DNA from: Cytophagales bacterium
GTDB taxonomy: Bacteria > Bacteroidota > Bacteroidia > Cytophagales > Spirosomataceae
Reading direction: 5' to 3'
Assembly: GCA_004292855.1 (NCBI GenBank)
Contig: RDXN01000035.1
Location: 62,001-126,000, forward strand
DNA length: 64,000 nucleotides
The translations under genes were made by a program, and so were the position numbers. Positions 25,001 through 32,515 of this stretch are shown here, piece by piece (the first letter of the stretch is position 1; each line of letters opens with the position of its first letter). The notes beneath the pieces were generated by a model. The model saw nothing but the letters and a program-made list of their open reading frames with translations. It was not told the DNA's origin and searched no databases.

Positions 25001-25126
25001 CAGGTCGATGCTCGGAAATTCGCGCACGCCCAAATACAAAAAGCCGATTACCCCAAATACGATAATCAGCAGCGACATTACGACCGCCAGAACGGGTCGG
25101 TTTATGGAAGTTGTTGAAAGATTCAT
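22016..25126 (-). CDS. RND efflux permease (AcrB/HAE1-like)
   Basis: A 1036-residue inner-membrane proton-drug antiporter. It starts MNLSTTSINRPVLAVVMSLLIIVFGVIGF, and the first periplasmic porter domain has REFPSIDLPVVTVQTTYTGANADIVE. Proton-relay residues are visible: the Asp pair in GLVVDDAIVVLENIY (TM4) and Lys in LVTKNGILIVEFANQ (TM10). Twelve membrane segments and duplicated porter halves fit the usual length. It pumps hydrophobic or toxic compounds together with the adaptor encoded upstream; no TolC-like channel is in the window. The final residues VARFSETAQ and the TAG stop are supplied by a REP element, so the ancestral C-terminus was probably different. Confidence 0.95.
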   Translation of the reverse strand: MNLSTTSINRPVLAVVMSLLIIVFGVIGFLYLGVREFPSIDLPVVTVQTTYTGANADIVESQITEPLEESINGIAGIRTLSSSSRDGRSSISVEFELSVDIEDAANDVRDRVSRTVSNLPPEVDPPVVAKADADASPIYFIQLLSNKRSLLEVNDIANRQFRERFQTIPGVSSVQMWGEKKYAMRLRIDPVKLASYRLTALDVSNALRTQNVELPSGSVEGANTELTVRTLGRLSTANDFNNLILKESADQVVKFQDVGFAELAPETERTMFKRDGVPMIAVAIIPQPGSNQIEIANNVYKKLDQIKRDLPPDITVLLGFDNTQFVRRSIAEVQETIAIAFVLVALIIFGFLRDWRSTIIPLTAIPVSLIGTFFIMYLCGFSINVLTLLGIVLAIGLVVDDAIVVLENIYAKIEEGMSPYKAAVSGSNEIYFAVISTTVTLAAVFLPVIFLQGITGRLFREFGIVVAGSVIISAFVSLTLTPMLSSKLLKTRKRQPWLYRKTEPFFEWMISGYERSLTSFLKVRWMAWVIMVAMIGIVYTLFKTNSIPSELAPLEDRGGLRIQATAPEGATYEYMLAFTDQVSRKIRSMYDSVTVPGVIAITSPSFGSGATNTGSFRLYLGDRPPRTTPQQQIADEITPVVKKFTGARVLVSQEQTIQTGQRGGGGGGLPIQFVIQATSFEKLRAKVPEFLKAVQASEKFSASDVNLKFTKPEIRLDIDRDKALNLGVSVQDVAQTLQLGLSGRRFGYFIMDGKQYQVIGQIEREGRNDMTDLKSLYVKNNRGELIQLDNLVRVSEQSTPPTLYRYNRYASATVSAGLSKGISLGEGITEMERIAKEVLDPTFTTALDGSSKEFRESSSSLYFAFALALLLIYLILAAQFESFVDPIIILLTVPLAVCGALLSLWDFGQTLNVFSQIGIITLVGLVTKNGILIVEFANQRKEDGVNKRQAVMEAAVARFRPILMTSLCAALGLLPVALALGAGSESRVSMGIVVVGGLIFSTALTLYVIPAVYTYLSRAIVTREEEVVARFSETAQ

Positions 25127-25155
25127 AGTTTGTTGAATTTTTTGTCATCGTGCGA

Positions 25156-25248
25156 TTTTTGTCATCCCGACGCAGGAGGGATCTAGTTCCCTTACACTCA
25201 AGTTGAGAATAGGCATACTAGATCCCTCCTGCGTCGGGATGACAAAAA
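25156..25248. repeat. Perfect 31-bp inverted repeat in the RND operon spacer
   Basis: Arms 25156-25186 and 25218-25248 are perfect complements: T5, GTCATCCCGACGCAGGAG, GGATCTAG. The loop is 31 nt. It lies between the adaptor stop (25249) and the permease start (25126). In RNA it forms a strong hairpin with a U-run, so it could attenuate the permease relative to the adaptor. The GTCATCCCGACGCAGGAGGG core recurs in other Bacteroidota genomes (recalled, not searched). Confidence 0.9.
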
Positions 25249-26421
25249 TTACTCCTGCACCAACACCTCTCCACCGGGTTTAACTAGTTGAATGCCCGTT
25301 GTGATCAGCGAGTCCCCGACGCTCAGGCCGCTACGAATTTCGACCGTGCGGTCGGTGCGAAGGCCGATCTCGACCGGGACCGACTCGGCTTTGCGGTTGC
25401 GGACCACAAACACTTTTTGGCCGTTTTGTTCGGGAATAATGGCCTCGGTGGGCACCACAATGGCGTTGCCGCGTGCATGTAGCACCACCTCGATTCGGGC
25501 GAACGACCCCGGCACCAACTCGCCATTGGGGTTGGGGCTGACGGCCCGGAGCAACATGGCCCGCGTTTCGGCGTTCACTTTGGGTTCAACGGCGTAAACG
25601 GTGCCTGTCCGGCGCGTGCCGGTCCCCTCGGCCATAAACTTGATCACCGTACCCCGGCGCACTATCGATGCGTATTTGGCGGGCACCGAAAAGTCGATCT
25701 TGGCGGGGTTCACATTGGTTAGCGTGGCAATGGGTGAGGCAGGCGAAATATAGCTACCCACGCTGATTTGCCGCAGGCCAATCGTACCATCGAACGGCGC
25801 GCGGATGATCGTTTTGGCTAGTTGGGCTTTCAGATTTTCGATGTCGGCCATGATGGCCGTAAGGTTTGTTTGGCTGATTTCGTACTCGGCCCGGCTGATG
25901 GCTTCTTTCTCGAACAGGCGTTTCTGGCGTTGCTCGTTGGCTTCGGCAAGTTGACGGTTTGCATTGATTTTTCGGAGTTGAGCCTGCAACTCGGTGTCAT
26001 TGGTGCGGACCAGAACGGTGCCCCGGCGCACATAGTCGCCCTCGCGGAAGCCGATGCCCGTTACCCGCCCCGATACCTCCGACCGGATATCGACCTCCTC
26101 GTTGGGCACGACGGTTCCGGTGGTCAGAATCTTCTCATCGAGCGACTCGGTTTTAATCACCATCACTTCTACCGACGTAGGGCCACCACCGGGCTTACCC
26201 CCGCCCCCCGGCCCTCCGCCCGAACCGGGACCACCCCCGCCTGCTTTGCCTGCCGGGCCACCTGCACCGCCCACGGCAGCGGCTGTTGCACCGCCTTTGG
26301 GGCCATCGCCCGCTTTACCCTCGGCGGGCTTCCAGAAGGTTTTAAGTTTTGGGTAAAAAGCCAGACCGATTACGAACAGGAGAATCAGCACGGTCATGAT
26401 GCGTTTGGTAATAGTATTCAT
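25249..26421 (-). CDS. RND efflux periplasmic adaptor subunit (MFP/HlyD-like)
   Basis: A 390-residue membrane fusion protein. One N-terminal anchor (ITKRIMTVLILLFVIGLAFY) is followed by an unusual Gly/Pro/Ala low-complexity linker at about residues 35-85 (repeated GGGGPGSGG-type runs). Then come the barrel-sandwich and lipoyl-like domains (VVPNEEVDIRSEVSGRVTGIGFREGDYVRRGTVLV), the coiled-coil hairpin (ANRQLAEANEQRQKRLFEKEAIS), RAPFDGTIGLRQISVGSYI, and the beta-barrel and MP domains (VPTEAIIPEQNGQKVFVVRN). It couples the AcrB-like permease, encoded 122 bp downstream, to an outer-membrane channel. The glycine linker is longer and simpler than usual and may act as a flexible tether from the inner membrane. 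Confidence 0.93.
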   Translation of the reverse strand: MNTITKRIMTVLILLFVIGLAFYPKLKTFWKPAEGKAGDGPKGGATAAAVGGAGGPAGKAGGGGPGSGGGPGGGGKPGGGPTSVEVMVIKTESLDEKILTTGTVVPNEEVDIRSEVSGRVTGIGFREGDYVRRGTVLVRTNDTELQAQLRKINANRQLAEANEQRQKRLFEKEAISRAEYEISQTNLTAIMADIENLKAQLAKTIIRAPFDGTIGLRQISVGSYISPASPIATLTNVNPAKIDFSVPAKYASIVRRGTVIKFMAEGTGTRRTGTVYAVEPKVNAETRAMLLRAVSPNPNGELVPGSFARIEVVLHARGNAIVVPTEAIIPEQNGQKVFVVRNRKAESVPVEIGLRTDRTVEIRSGLSVGDSLITTGIQLVKPGGEVLVQE

Positions 26422-26518
26422 AGGCGTATAGCAGGTGTATTCGGGAATTTTCTGACAAAATACGCATGGAGAGCGCGTATACGGAAAGAAGGCGAATGTC
26501 TGGTGGGTTTACTGTACT

Positions 26519-26550
26519 AAAAAAGCCCTTCGCACAAGGCAAAGGGCTTT
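26519..26550 (-). terminator. Intrinsic terminator of SusC/SusD module 1
   Basis: On the minus strand AAAGCCCTT pairs with AAGGGCTTT around a short loop and is followed by six U. It lies 27 bp after the stop of the 26577-27089 lipoprotein gene. Confidence 0.85.
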
Positions 26551-26576
26551 CCTGACTGGTCAATAAAAAACTGACC

Positions 26577-27089
26577 TTACGGTGTAATCCGGGCGCGTAC
26601 TTGCTGGGTCACAATCTGATCGCCATTGTCGAGCGTTACCAGAAAGATAAACGCAATCTCACGAGGACTGAGGGGGTCGGCGAGAGGTGCTACGTTTACC
26701 GTCGGGTATTTCCGTGAGAAATCGGCAATGGTCGTTTGAAATGCGACTGTAGTGCCCGAAGCCGTAATCGGGGCTGTATTGAACGCCAATGCGGCTGAGT
26801 TCAACGAACCGGCATTGATGCCCGTTCCGCCACCCACCACGCGGGTGATCTCGCGGATGGTACGGCCACTCCCCGCCGGAATCGAGAGATCGAAGCGGAT
26901 AGCTCCGCCACCGGCCACCGACACAATAACGAACGGGTTAGCCCCGAATGTTGTCGCGTTGGGGAACGTGACCGGAACGGCAGGGCGGTTGTCGCGCACG
27001 AGGGGGCCGTATTCTAAATCGTCTTTGCAGGCCACGTTGGTCATCGCCAACATCGCCAGCAACAGGATACTTTTTATTGTCTGTTTCAT
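26577..27089 (-). CDS. Small surface lipoprotein, third gene of SusC/SusD module 1
   Basis: A 170-residue lipoprotein: signal peptide MKQTIKSILLLAMLAMTNVAC, then KDDLEYGPLV with the acidic surface-export signal. The remainder is beta-rich (PFVIVSVAGGGAIRFDLSIPAGSG, TTVAFQTTIADFSRKYP, REIAFIFLVTLDNGDQIVTQQVRARI). It has no recognised domain; it may be a SusE-like accessory ligand-binding lipoprotein because of its place after SusD. Unlike the corresponding genes at 32030 and 37379 it shows no obvious sequence relation to them. It is followed by an intrinsic terminator, which makes it the last gene of its operon. Confidence 0.75.
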   Translation of the reverse strand: MKQTIKSILLLAMLAMTNVACKDDLEYGPLVRDNRPAVPVTFPNATTFGANPFVIVSVAGGGAIRFDLSIPAGSGRTIREITRVVGGGTGINAGSLNSAALAFNTAPITASGTTVAFQTTIADFSRKYPTVNVAPLADPLSPREIAFIFLVTLDNGDQIVTQQVRARITP

Positions 27090-27116
27090 GGTTTGCGTTG
27101 TTTGTTGGTGAATGGC

Positions 27117-28601
27117 TTAGTCAACATCCCACCACAGGCGAGAATTTGTAAGTGGACCGGGATTGGGGAAATTTGGATTACGGGTCAACTCCGTCGTAAC
27201 ATACTGAAGCCGTACCTGCGGAGAGCCATCAATACCGGCTGCGTTCTGCGACCGCTCCAGGCGGGGCAGGTTTGTCCGGCGAACGTCGTTCCAAATTTCG
27301 AGACCGTTACCCGTGAACGCGATGTACTTTTGGGTCATAATCTGAGCCAGCCGCTCTTGCGTTGTTCCGCGCAGTGCGTTGGCCGTAATATACGTGTCGA
27401 TTTGAGCCGTTGGAATACCCGCCAGCGTCATCGAGGCCCGAATCCCTTCAGCATAAAGAGCTTGTGGATCGCCGGGGGTTCCCAAAATAAGGGCTGATTC
27501 AGCCAGAATAAACGCCCGCTGGAAGTTTGTCAGCATCCGAACCGAACCTTGTCCCTGTGACCCGAAGATGTAATCATTCCAACGTGACCAGGTAGTTGAG
27601 TTTGGTAAGGTCCCCCGGAATCCGTTGTCGAAGGTGACATAGTTTGCGGCAGGGCGAGTAAAGAACACCGGCAGGCGAGGATCATTCAGGCTTTGCAACA
27701 GAGTCAAATACCGGGTGCTCATCGCCAGATCATCCCGGAACAAACTTGTCCGCGTGTAGAAAAAGCGGGGGTCCTGACTGTTCACCGCCGAACCAAACGC
27801 GAAGTTGAAATCGTCGGCGTTGGTCTTGATAAACACATTTCGCGTCAGCACCTCGTTGATCACCGTACGGGCCAGTTCCGGCTCTTTACGACTGATGGTA
27901 TTAGCCAGTTTGAGCAACAGAGTGTTGCCCGCCTGCCGCCACCGGATGATGTTGCCACCGTAAATAATGTCGTCCGTTGTGGGGCCAACACCTGTCGTAA
28001 CCCGACCTGTCGTCGCGTTAACCGTTAGCCCGTCGAGGTCGCGAAGACCCTCCCGCACTAGGTCGAACAGGCTTTGGATACCCTGCGCCTGATTGCCCTT
28101 GTAGATGTCCTCCTGCTTGTCGAGCCGGGGTTGCGGGAAAGCCTCACCCTGTAACGCCTGCGAGTAAGGAATATCGCCCCAGAGGTCGGTAGCCATCGCA
28201 AAGGCGTAGCCCTTCATGATCTTGCCAATGCCCGAATAAGCCTTGGCCGTACCGTTGTTGGCATCGCCCAGCCCGATCATTAGCTGCGCGTTGATCAATG
28301 CGCCGTTATACAACTCACCCTGCCATTGGTTGTTGAATTCGGCCCCCGTTGTCACGTAGATGTCGGTGCCTGCGGGTGTACCGTTGGCTCCATACAGGTG
28401 CTGCACGGCTACGGAGGCAAACCGGTTTAACTCGTTGGCATTAGCAAAGGCAGCGGCCCCTTCCACCGTTGACAGCAACACTGCTGGTGTAACGGAAGTT
28501 GGGTTGTTGGGCGTTACGTTAACGTCCAGAAATTTCTGACAGCTTCCCAGTGCCAACAGCGCAGGGATCAGAATATATGTTTTTTTGAAATGACGAATCA
28601 T
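27117..28601 (-). CDS. SusD/RagB family lipoprotein (SusD-like_2), module 1
   Basis: A 494-residue surface lipoprotein with signal peptide MIRHFKKTYILIPALLALGSC and mature start QKFLDVNVTPNNP, a stretch typical of SusD-like_2 proteins. The helical region includes AVQHLYGANG, WQGELYNGALINAQLMIGLG, GKIMKGYAFAMATDLWGDIPYSQAL, with the WGDIPY motif, and the C-terminal EIWNDVRRTNLPRL and RLWWDVD. ATG 28601 is chosen over an in-frame TTG four codons earlier. It is the binding partner of the SusC encoded 39 bp upstream. The asparagine- and proline-rich start resembles SusD proteins of peptide-type systems, but the ligand is unknown. Confidence 0.93.
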   Translation of the reverse strand: MIRHFKKTYILIPALLALGSCQKFLDVNVTPNNPTSVTPAVLLSTVEGAAAFANANELNRFASVAVQHLYGANGTPAGTDIYVTTGAEFNNQWQGELYNGALINAQLMIGLGDANNGTAKAYSGIGKIMKGYAFAMATDLWGDIPYSQALQGEAFPQPRLDKQEDIYKGNQAQGIQSLFDLVREGLRDLDGLTVNATTGRVTTGVGPTTDDIIYGGNIIRWRQAGNTLLLKLANTISRKEPELARTVINEVLTRNVFIKTNADDFNFAFGSAVNSQDPRFFYTRTSLFRDDLAMSTRYLTLLQSLNDPRLPVFFTRPAANYVTFDNGFRGTLPNSTTWSRWNDYIFGSQGQGSVRMLTNFQRAFILAESALILGTPGDPQALYAEGIRASMTLAGIPTAQIDTYITANALRGTTQERLAQIMTQKYIAFTGNGLEIWNDVRRTNLPRLERSQNAAGIDGSPQVRLQYVTTELTRNPNFPNPGPLTNSRLWWDVD

Positions 28602-28640
28602 AATGATTATCAACGTACTGTGTTGGTTGATGATGGGGAA

Positions 28641-31600
28641 TTAAAGTGTCAGTCGCACGTTCACCCCGATGTTGCGGGTGTTTGGCTGACCGTTCAGGTC
28701 AAGGCCCTGAATGTTACCGGCACCCTGCGTGTTGAGTTCGGGATCAGCAAAGAAATTTGGTGCATAGAACAGCAGGTTCCGTGCGCTGAATCCCACCGAT
28801 ATTTGGCCAAATGGCGATTTGCCCAGCAGAGTCTTTGGCAGGGCATAATTCAGGCCAATCTCGCGCAGGCGGTACACGGTTGCGTCGAACACGGCCCCTT
28901 CTGAAGCCAGACCACCCAAACCACCCCCACCCCAGTATCCTTGAGCGGTGAGCTGAATGTTGTTAGGCCGGTAGCTTGTTACCGTCCGGCCATCGGCTCC
29001 CGTTACCGGAATCACGCCTGGCAAAATGCGGGGTTGATCGCGGTCAATGCCCGTGACATACAGCGAGCCAGTCGTACGCACATCAGCCCCACCAAACGAG
29101 AAAAGCTCACCGCCCTGACGCGTATCCACCAAAACTTGTAGTGACAAGCCTTTGTACGAGAACGTGTTGTTCAACGCTGCCGTGTAACGGGGTTGTGGGT
29201 TCGACAGTACTCGCCCCTGAATGGCAGGTGCGAAACCGCCCGTTAGTGGGTTGATCACAAACTGTCCTTCGTTCAGACCCGTTGGGTCGTAGTTGGGGGC
29301 GGTAGCGTCGGTGATTTGTACCCGTGGGTTGGCACCGCCCACGATAACACCGTAGGGGTTACCTACAAAGATCGACGGCGAAATACCAATGAACGAGTTA
29401 CCATTGATAACCGACTGCTCTACGCCTTCAATAATCGAAACAACGTTGTTTCGGATGAGGGTGTAGTTCAATGTTACGTCCCACTTAAAACCTTTGGTCC
29501 GAATAGGCGTACCCGTCAGCGATAATTCAAAACCCCGGTTGCGTAGTTGGCCTACGTTGGTTGTGCGCGTGTCGAAGCCCGACGAAGGGGCTACGGCTAC
29601 GTTGAAGATCTGGTTGGTCGAGTTACTCTCGAACACAGCCGCGTCGATGCCAATGCGGTTATCGAACAGGCCCACGTTCAGCCCCACCTCGGCCGATGTC
29701 ACAAACTCAGGCGTCAAGTTTTGGGTGCCAATTCGGCCACTAATCCGAAAACCTGGAATGCTACCCGCTGCTACAGCTAACGGATATTGAATGCTGGCTA
29801 CGTTGTTACCAAAACTCGTTTGTGTATAGACCGAGTTCAGCAGATAAGGGTCGGCATCGCGACCAACCCGCGCCAGGCTTGCCCGTACCTTGGCATACGA
29901 CAACACCTTCGACTTGATCTTGAAGGCATCGGTCGGTACGAAGCTCACAGCAGCCGACGGGTAGAAATACAAGTTGTTGCTTGCGGGCAGTGTCGATGAC
30001 TGATCGGCCCGGCCTGTCAACTCGATAAAGGCATAATCTTTATACCCAAACGAAGCCTGCGCGTAGTAACCTACCAATCGGCGAAGTTCACTGACTTCGC
30101 TGCTACCCGTGAATACTTTAGCACTATTGGGGTTAAAGTATCCCGGAAGAGTCAATTCTGCCCCGTTAACCAATTGGTTCTGGAATCGGCGTTGGTTAAT
30201 GTTGTTACCCAACAGAACGTTAGCCGTCAGGCCTTCAACGAAAAACTTGTTTGTCTTGGCCGTGATAATCAAATCACCGTTCAACTCAGCCTGGAAGAAG
30301 TTGTTGTTGGTTACCGCGCCCAGTGGGGTCCGGGGTGAACCGATTGCTTCAGTAAACTTGCGCCGGTCTACGTAGGTGTCACCCGTAGCCCGATACAGAA
30401 CGTTCAACCAGGGCGTGATGTCTTTACTGATTGTGAAGTTGCCGAAGAAACGATCTACCTGTCCATTCTCCAGCACATTGTTCACCGTCCAGTAGGGGTT
30501 CACAATCGTTGGGTTGAAATACCGGCTTAGGCCGTTAATGTCTGTAAACGGCTCGTTTGTCAGGTCGTAGCTGCGCGGAATCCGCGTAAGCTGCCCAAAC
30601 GCACTACCGCCGTTGCCACCCACAACGCCACCTTGCACCGACTGCACGTAGTTGGCCGATCCGGTAATCTTAATGCCATTCTGGAGCTTGGTTTCTCCGC
30701 TCATGCTGATGTTGGTCCGCACAAACTTGGTGTTAGGTGAAATACCCTTCTGGCTCGTGTTGCCAATCGACAGCAGGAAGTTTCGGTTTGCGTCGCCCCC
30801 GGCAATGTTGGCCGTATTCTGGAAAATACTTCCCTGCTGGTAAAAATCGCGCACGTTGTTTGGGTATGCCTGATAAGGCCGAACCTCCCCCTGAATGTTG
30901 GTGATCGACGTTGGCCCACCCACAAACGGTGGCCCCCATGAGTTAGTTTGGTTGTTAACGAACAGGTTGTTTAACCCTTGCCCGTAATCGTTCTGAAAAC
31001 GAGGAATGCCATACACATCCTGCACATTGTACGACGAATTGATGGTCACCTCCGTTTTGTTGTTCTGGTTCTTGCCCGACTTGGTGGTGATGATAATGGC
31101 TCCCGCCGATGCCCGCGATCCGTACAGAGCAGCCGCAGCCGGTCCTTTCAGGATGTTCAGCGTCTCGATGTTGTCGGGGTTGATGTCGTTCAACCGGTTT
31201 GCGGGTTGCGTACCGAACAGCGTGTTGATGCCGTTGTTCACGTCGTTGTTGAAGATAATCCCGTCCACAACGATCAGCGGCTGGTTGGAGCCGTTGAACG
31301 ACGTGATACCCCGAATGTTAATATTTGTCGAGGCTCCCGGTGCGCCCGATGCACCCGTGATTTGGATACCGGCGGCTTTGCCTTGTAAGGCGTTGAGCAG
31401 GTTCGGCTCCGATTTCCCGGAAATCAGGTTGCCCGCTACCTCCTGAGTCGAGTAGCCCAGTGAACGCTTGTCGCGCTCAATACCCTGAGCCGTTACAACA
31501 ACCTCGTTTAGATTCTGAAGCCCGGCTGTTAGCTTAACGTTGATAGTTGTCTGATTTCCAACTGTAATCTCCTCATTACCAAAACCAATAAAGCTGAAAA

Positions 31601-31814
31601 CCAACTTGGCATTTGCTGGTGCGCTAACACGGTAGCGTCCTTCTGCATCGGTTGTTGCCCCCCGAGTCGTTCCTTTTACCTGAATACTCACGCCCGGCAG
31701 GGGTGAGTTGTCGTCTGATGAAGTGACTTGTCCGCTCACGGCTACATCCTGCGCCAAGACGGGCAAACAGAAGAGTAGCATAAGCAGCAAGCTTCCCAAT
31801 AAAATTCTGTACAT
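28641..31814 (-). CDS. SusC/RagA family TonB-linked outer membrane protein, module 1
   Basis: A 1057-residue transporter. Its N-terminus MYRILLGSLLLMLLFCLPVLAQ, domain VSGQVTSSDDNSPLPG and plug GKAAGIQITGASGAPG closely resemble the two SusC proteins downstream on the same strand. Carboxypeptidase-regulatory domain about 25-105, TonB-box-like LNEVVVTAQGIERDKR, plug with STNINIRGITSFNGSN, PLIVVDGIIFN and AIIITTKSGK, then a barrel ending NIGVNVRLTL. It heads the module SusC-SusD-lipoprotein (31814 down to 26577). A TACCTTTG box lies 47 bp before the ATG. Confidence 0.95.
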   Translation of the reverse strand: MYRILLGSLLLMLLFCLPVLAQDVAVSGQVTSSDDNSPLPGVSIQVKGTTRGATTDAEGRYRVSAPANAKLVFSFIGFGNEEITVGNQTTINVKLTAGLQNLNEVVVTAQGIERDKRSLGYSTQEVAGNLISGKSEPNLLNALQGKAAGIQITGASGAPGASTNINIRGITSFNGSNQPLIVVDGIIFNNDVNNGINTLFGTQPANRLNDINPDNIETLNILKGPAAAALYGSRASAGAIIITTKSGKNQNNKTEVTINSSYNVQDVYGIPRFQNDYGQGLNNLFVNNQTNSWGPPFVGGPTSITNIQGEVRPYQAYPNNVRDFYQQGSIFQNTANIAGGDANRNFLLSIGNTSQKGISPNTKFVRTNISMSGETKLQNGIKITGSANYVQSVQGGVVGGNGGSAFGQLTRIPRSYDLTNEPFTDINGLSRYFNPTIVNPYWTVNNVLENGQVDRFFGNFTISKDITPWLNVLYRATGDTYVDRRKFTEAIGSPRTPLGAVTNNNFFQAELNGDLIITAKTNKFFVEGLTANVLLGNNINQRRFQNQLVNGAELTLPGYFNPNSAKVFTGSSEVSELRRLVGYYAQASFGYKDYAFIELTGRADQSSTLPASNNLYFYPSAAVSFVPTDAFKIKSKVLSYAKVRASLARVGRDADPYLLNSVYTQTSFGNNVASIQYPLAVAAGSIPGFRISGRIGTQNLTPEFVTSAEVGLNVGLFDNRIGIDAAVFESNSTNQIFNVAVAPSSGFDTRTTNVGQLRNRGFELSLTGTPIRTKGFKWDVTLNYTLIRNNVVSIIEGVEQSVINGNSFIGISPSIFVGNPYGVIVGGANPRVQITDATAPNYDPTGLNEGQFVINPLTGGFAPAIQGRVLSNPQPRYTAALNNTFSYKGLSLQVLVDTRQGGELFSFGGADVRTTGSLYVTGIDRDQPRILPGVIPVTGADGRTVTSYRPNNIQLTAQGYWGGGGLGGLASEGAVFDATVYRLREIGLNYALPKTLLGKSPFGQISVGFSARNLLFYAPNFFADPELNTQGAGNIQGLDLNGQPNTRNIGVNVRLTL

Positions 31815-31860
31815 ACGTGTGCTGAGATTAATTTAATATTAACAAAACGTTAAAAGTCTG

Positions 31861-31868
31861 CAAAGGTA
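31861..31868 (-). promoter_or_regulatory. -7 promoter box (TACCTTTG) of SusC module 1
   Basis: TACCTTTG on the minus strand is a perfect TAnnTTTG box, 47 bp before the ATG. It lies at nearly the same distance as the boxes of modules 2 and 3 (45 bp). No convincing -33 TTTG is seen. Confidence 0.6.
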
Positions 31869-31970
31869 TGGTCAAAAGGGAGTGTCTGTAAAGGCCTACG
31901 ATAAGATTTTTAATAAATATTTTTAAACTTAAAAAGTACTTAAAAATAATAATTGAGTATAAATACGCAT

Positions 31971-32000
31971 AAAAAACACCCCACTGTTTGGCGGGGTGTC
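31971..32000 (-). terminator. Intrinsic terminator of SusC/SusD module 2
   Basis: On the minus strand a GC stem ACACCCC...GGGGTGT (arms 31976-31982 and 31993-31999) is followed by a run of six U. It lies 30 bp after the stop of the 32030-32512 lipoprotein. Confidence 0.85.
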
Positions 32001-32029
32001 TATGAAACGCTATGTAATTTATATATAGC

Positions 32030-32512
32030 TTAGTTGCGAATGGTAAAGCCAATCCGTTTGTAGTTCGGGCTTGCTTTGTAATCCGCATTAGTGCTATCAA
32101 GCGTAATAACCAAGTTGCGAACAAGGGCTGTTGCGCTGCTTGCTCGTGCTACAACGACGGACAATGACCCAACGCTGGAGTTGGCCGGAATCACGACTTC
32201 GCCATTATTTACCAAGGTGTACGTATTAGCTCCTGTGTTTGTTAGTGCAGGCTCAACAACGACTCGAACACGGGTTTCGCTGGCACGTTGTGGCCCAACC
32301 AGGTTTAGCTGAGTCGTAAGCGACGGGCTTAATGTCAGGCTATTGTTTGAAGCCACCAACGGATAGGTGAGGCCCACGGCGGGGTTACTCCGCACAGCCG
32401 TTTCAAACTCAACCTGGGTTGGACCGTCATACACAATGGTCATGTCCTTGAAACAGGCCGTCACCAGCATTGAAATGCCGAACAACAAGCCGAAAGAAAG
32501 TATTTTTTTCAT
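32030..32512 (-). CDS. Small surface lipoprotein, third gene of SusC/SusD module 2
   Basis: A 160-residue lipoprotein with signal peptide ending LVTAC and FKDMTIVYDGPTQVEFE. Beta-rich, with QLNLVGPQRASETRVRVVVEP, GEVVIPANSSVGSLSVVVARA and a final KRIGFTIRN. It is a clear paralogue of the 37379 product: both share V-Y-[DE]-G after the lipobox, a NLVGP/QLVGPHQP strand, a [VQ]VIPANSS[VF]G turn and the F[TS][IY][TRN]IRN C-terminus. The IPANSS-x-G pattern suggests a DUF4843/SusE-like Ig-type fold. It starts three bases after the SusD stop, so it is tightly coupled to it. Confidence 0.78.
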   Translation of the reverse strand: MKKILSFGLLFGISMLVTACFKDMTIVYDGPTQVEFETAVRSNPAVGLTYPLVASNNSLTLSPSLTTQLNLVGPQRASETRVRVVVEPALTNTGANTYTLVNNGEVVIPANSSVGSLSVVVARASSATALVRNLVITLDSTNADYKASPNYKRIGFTIRN

Positions 32513-32515
32513 GTT

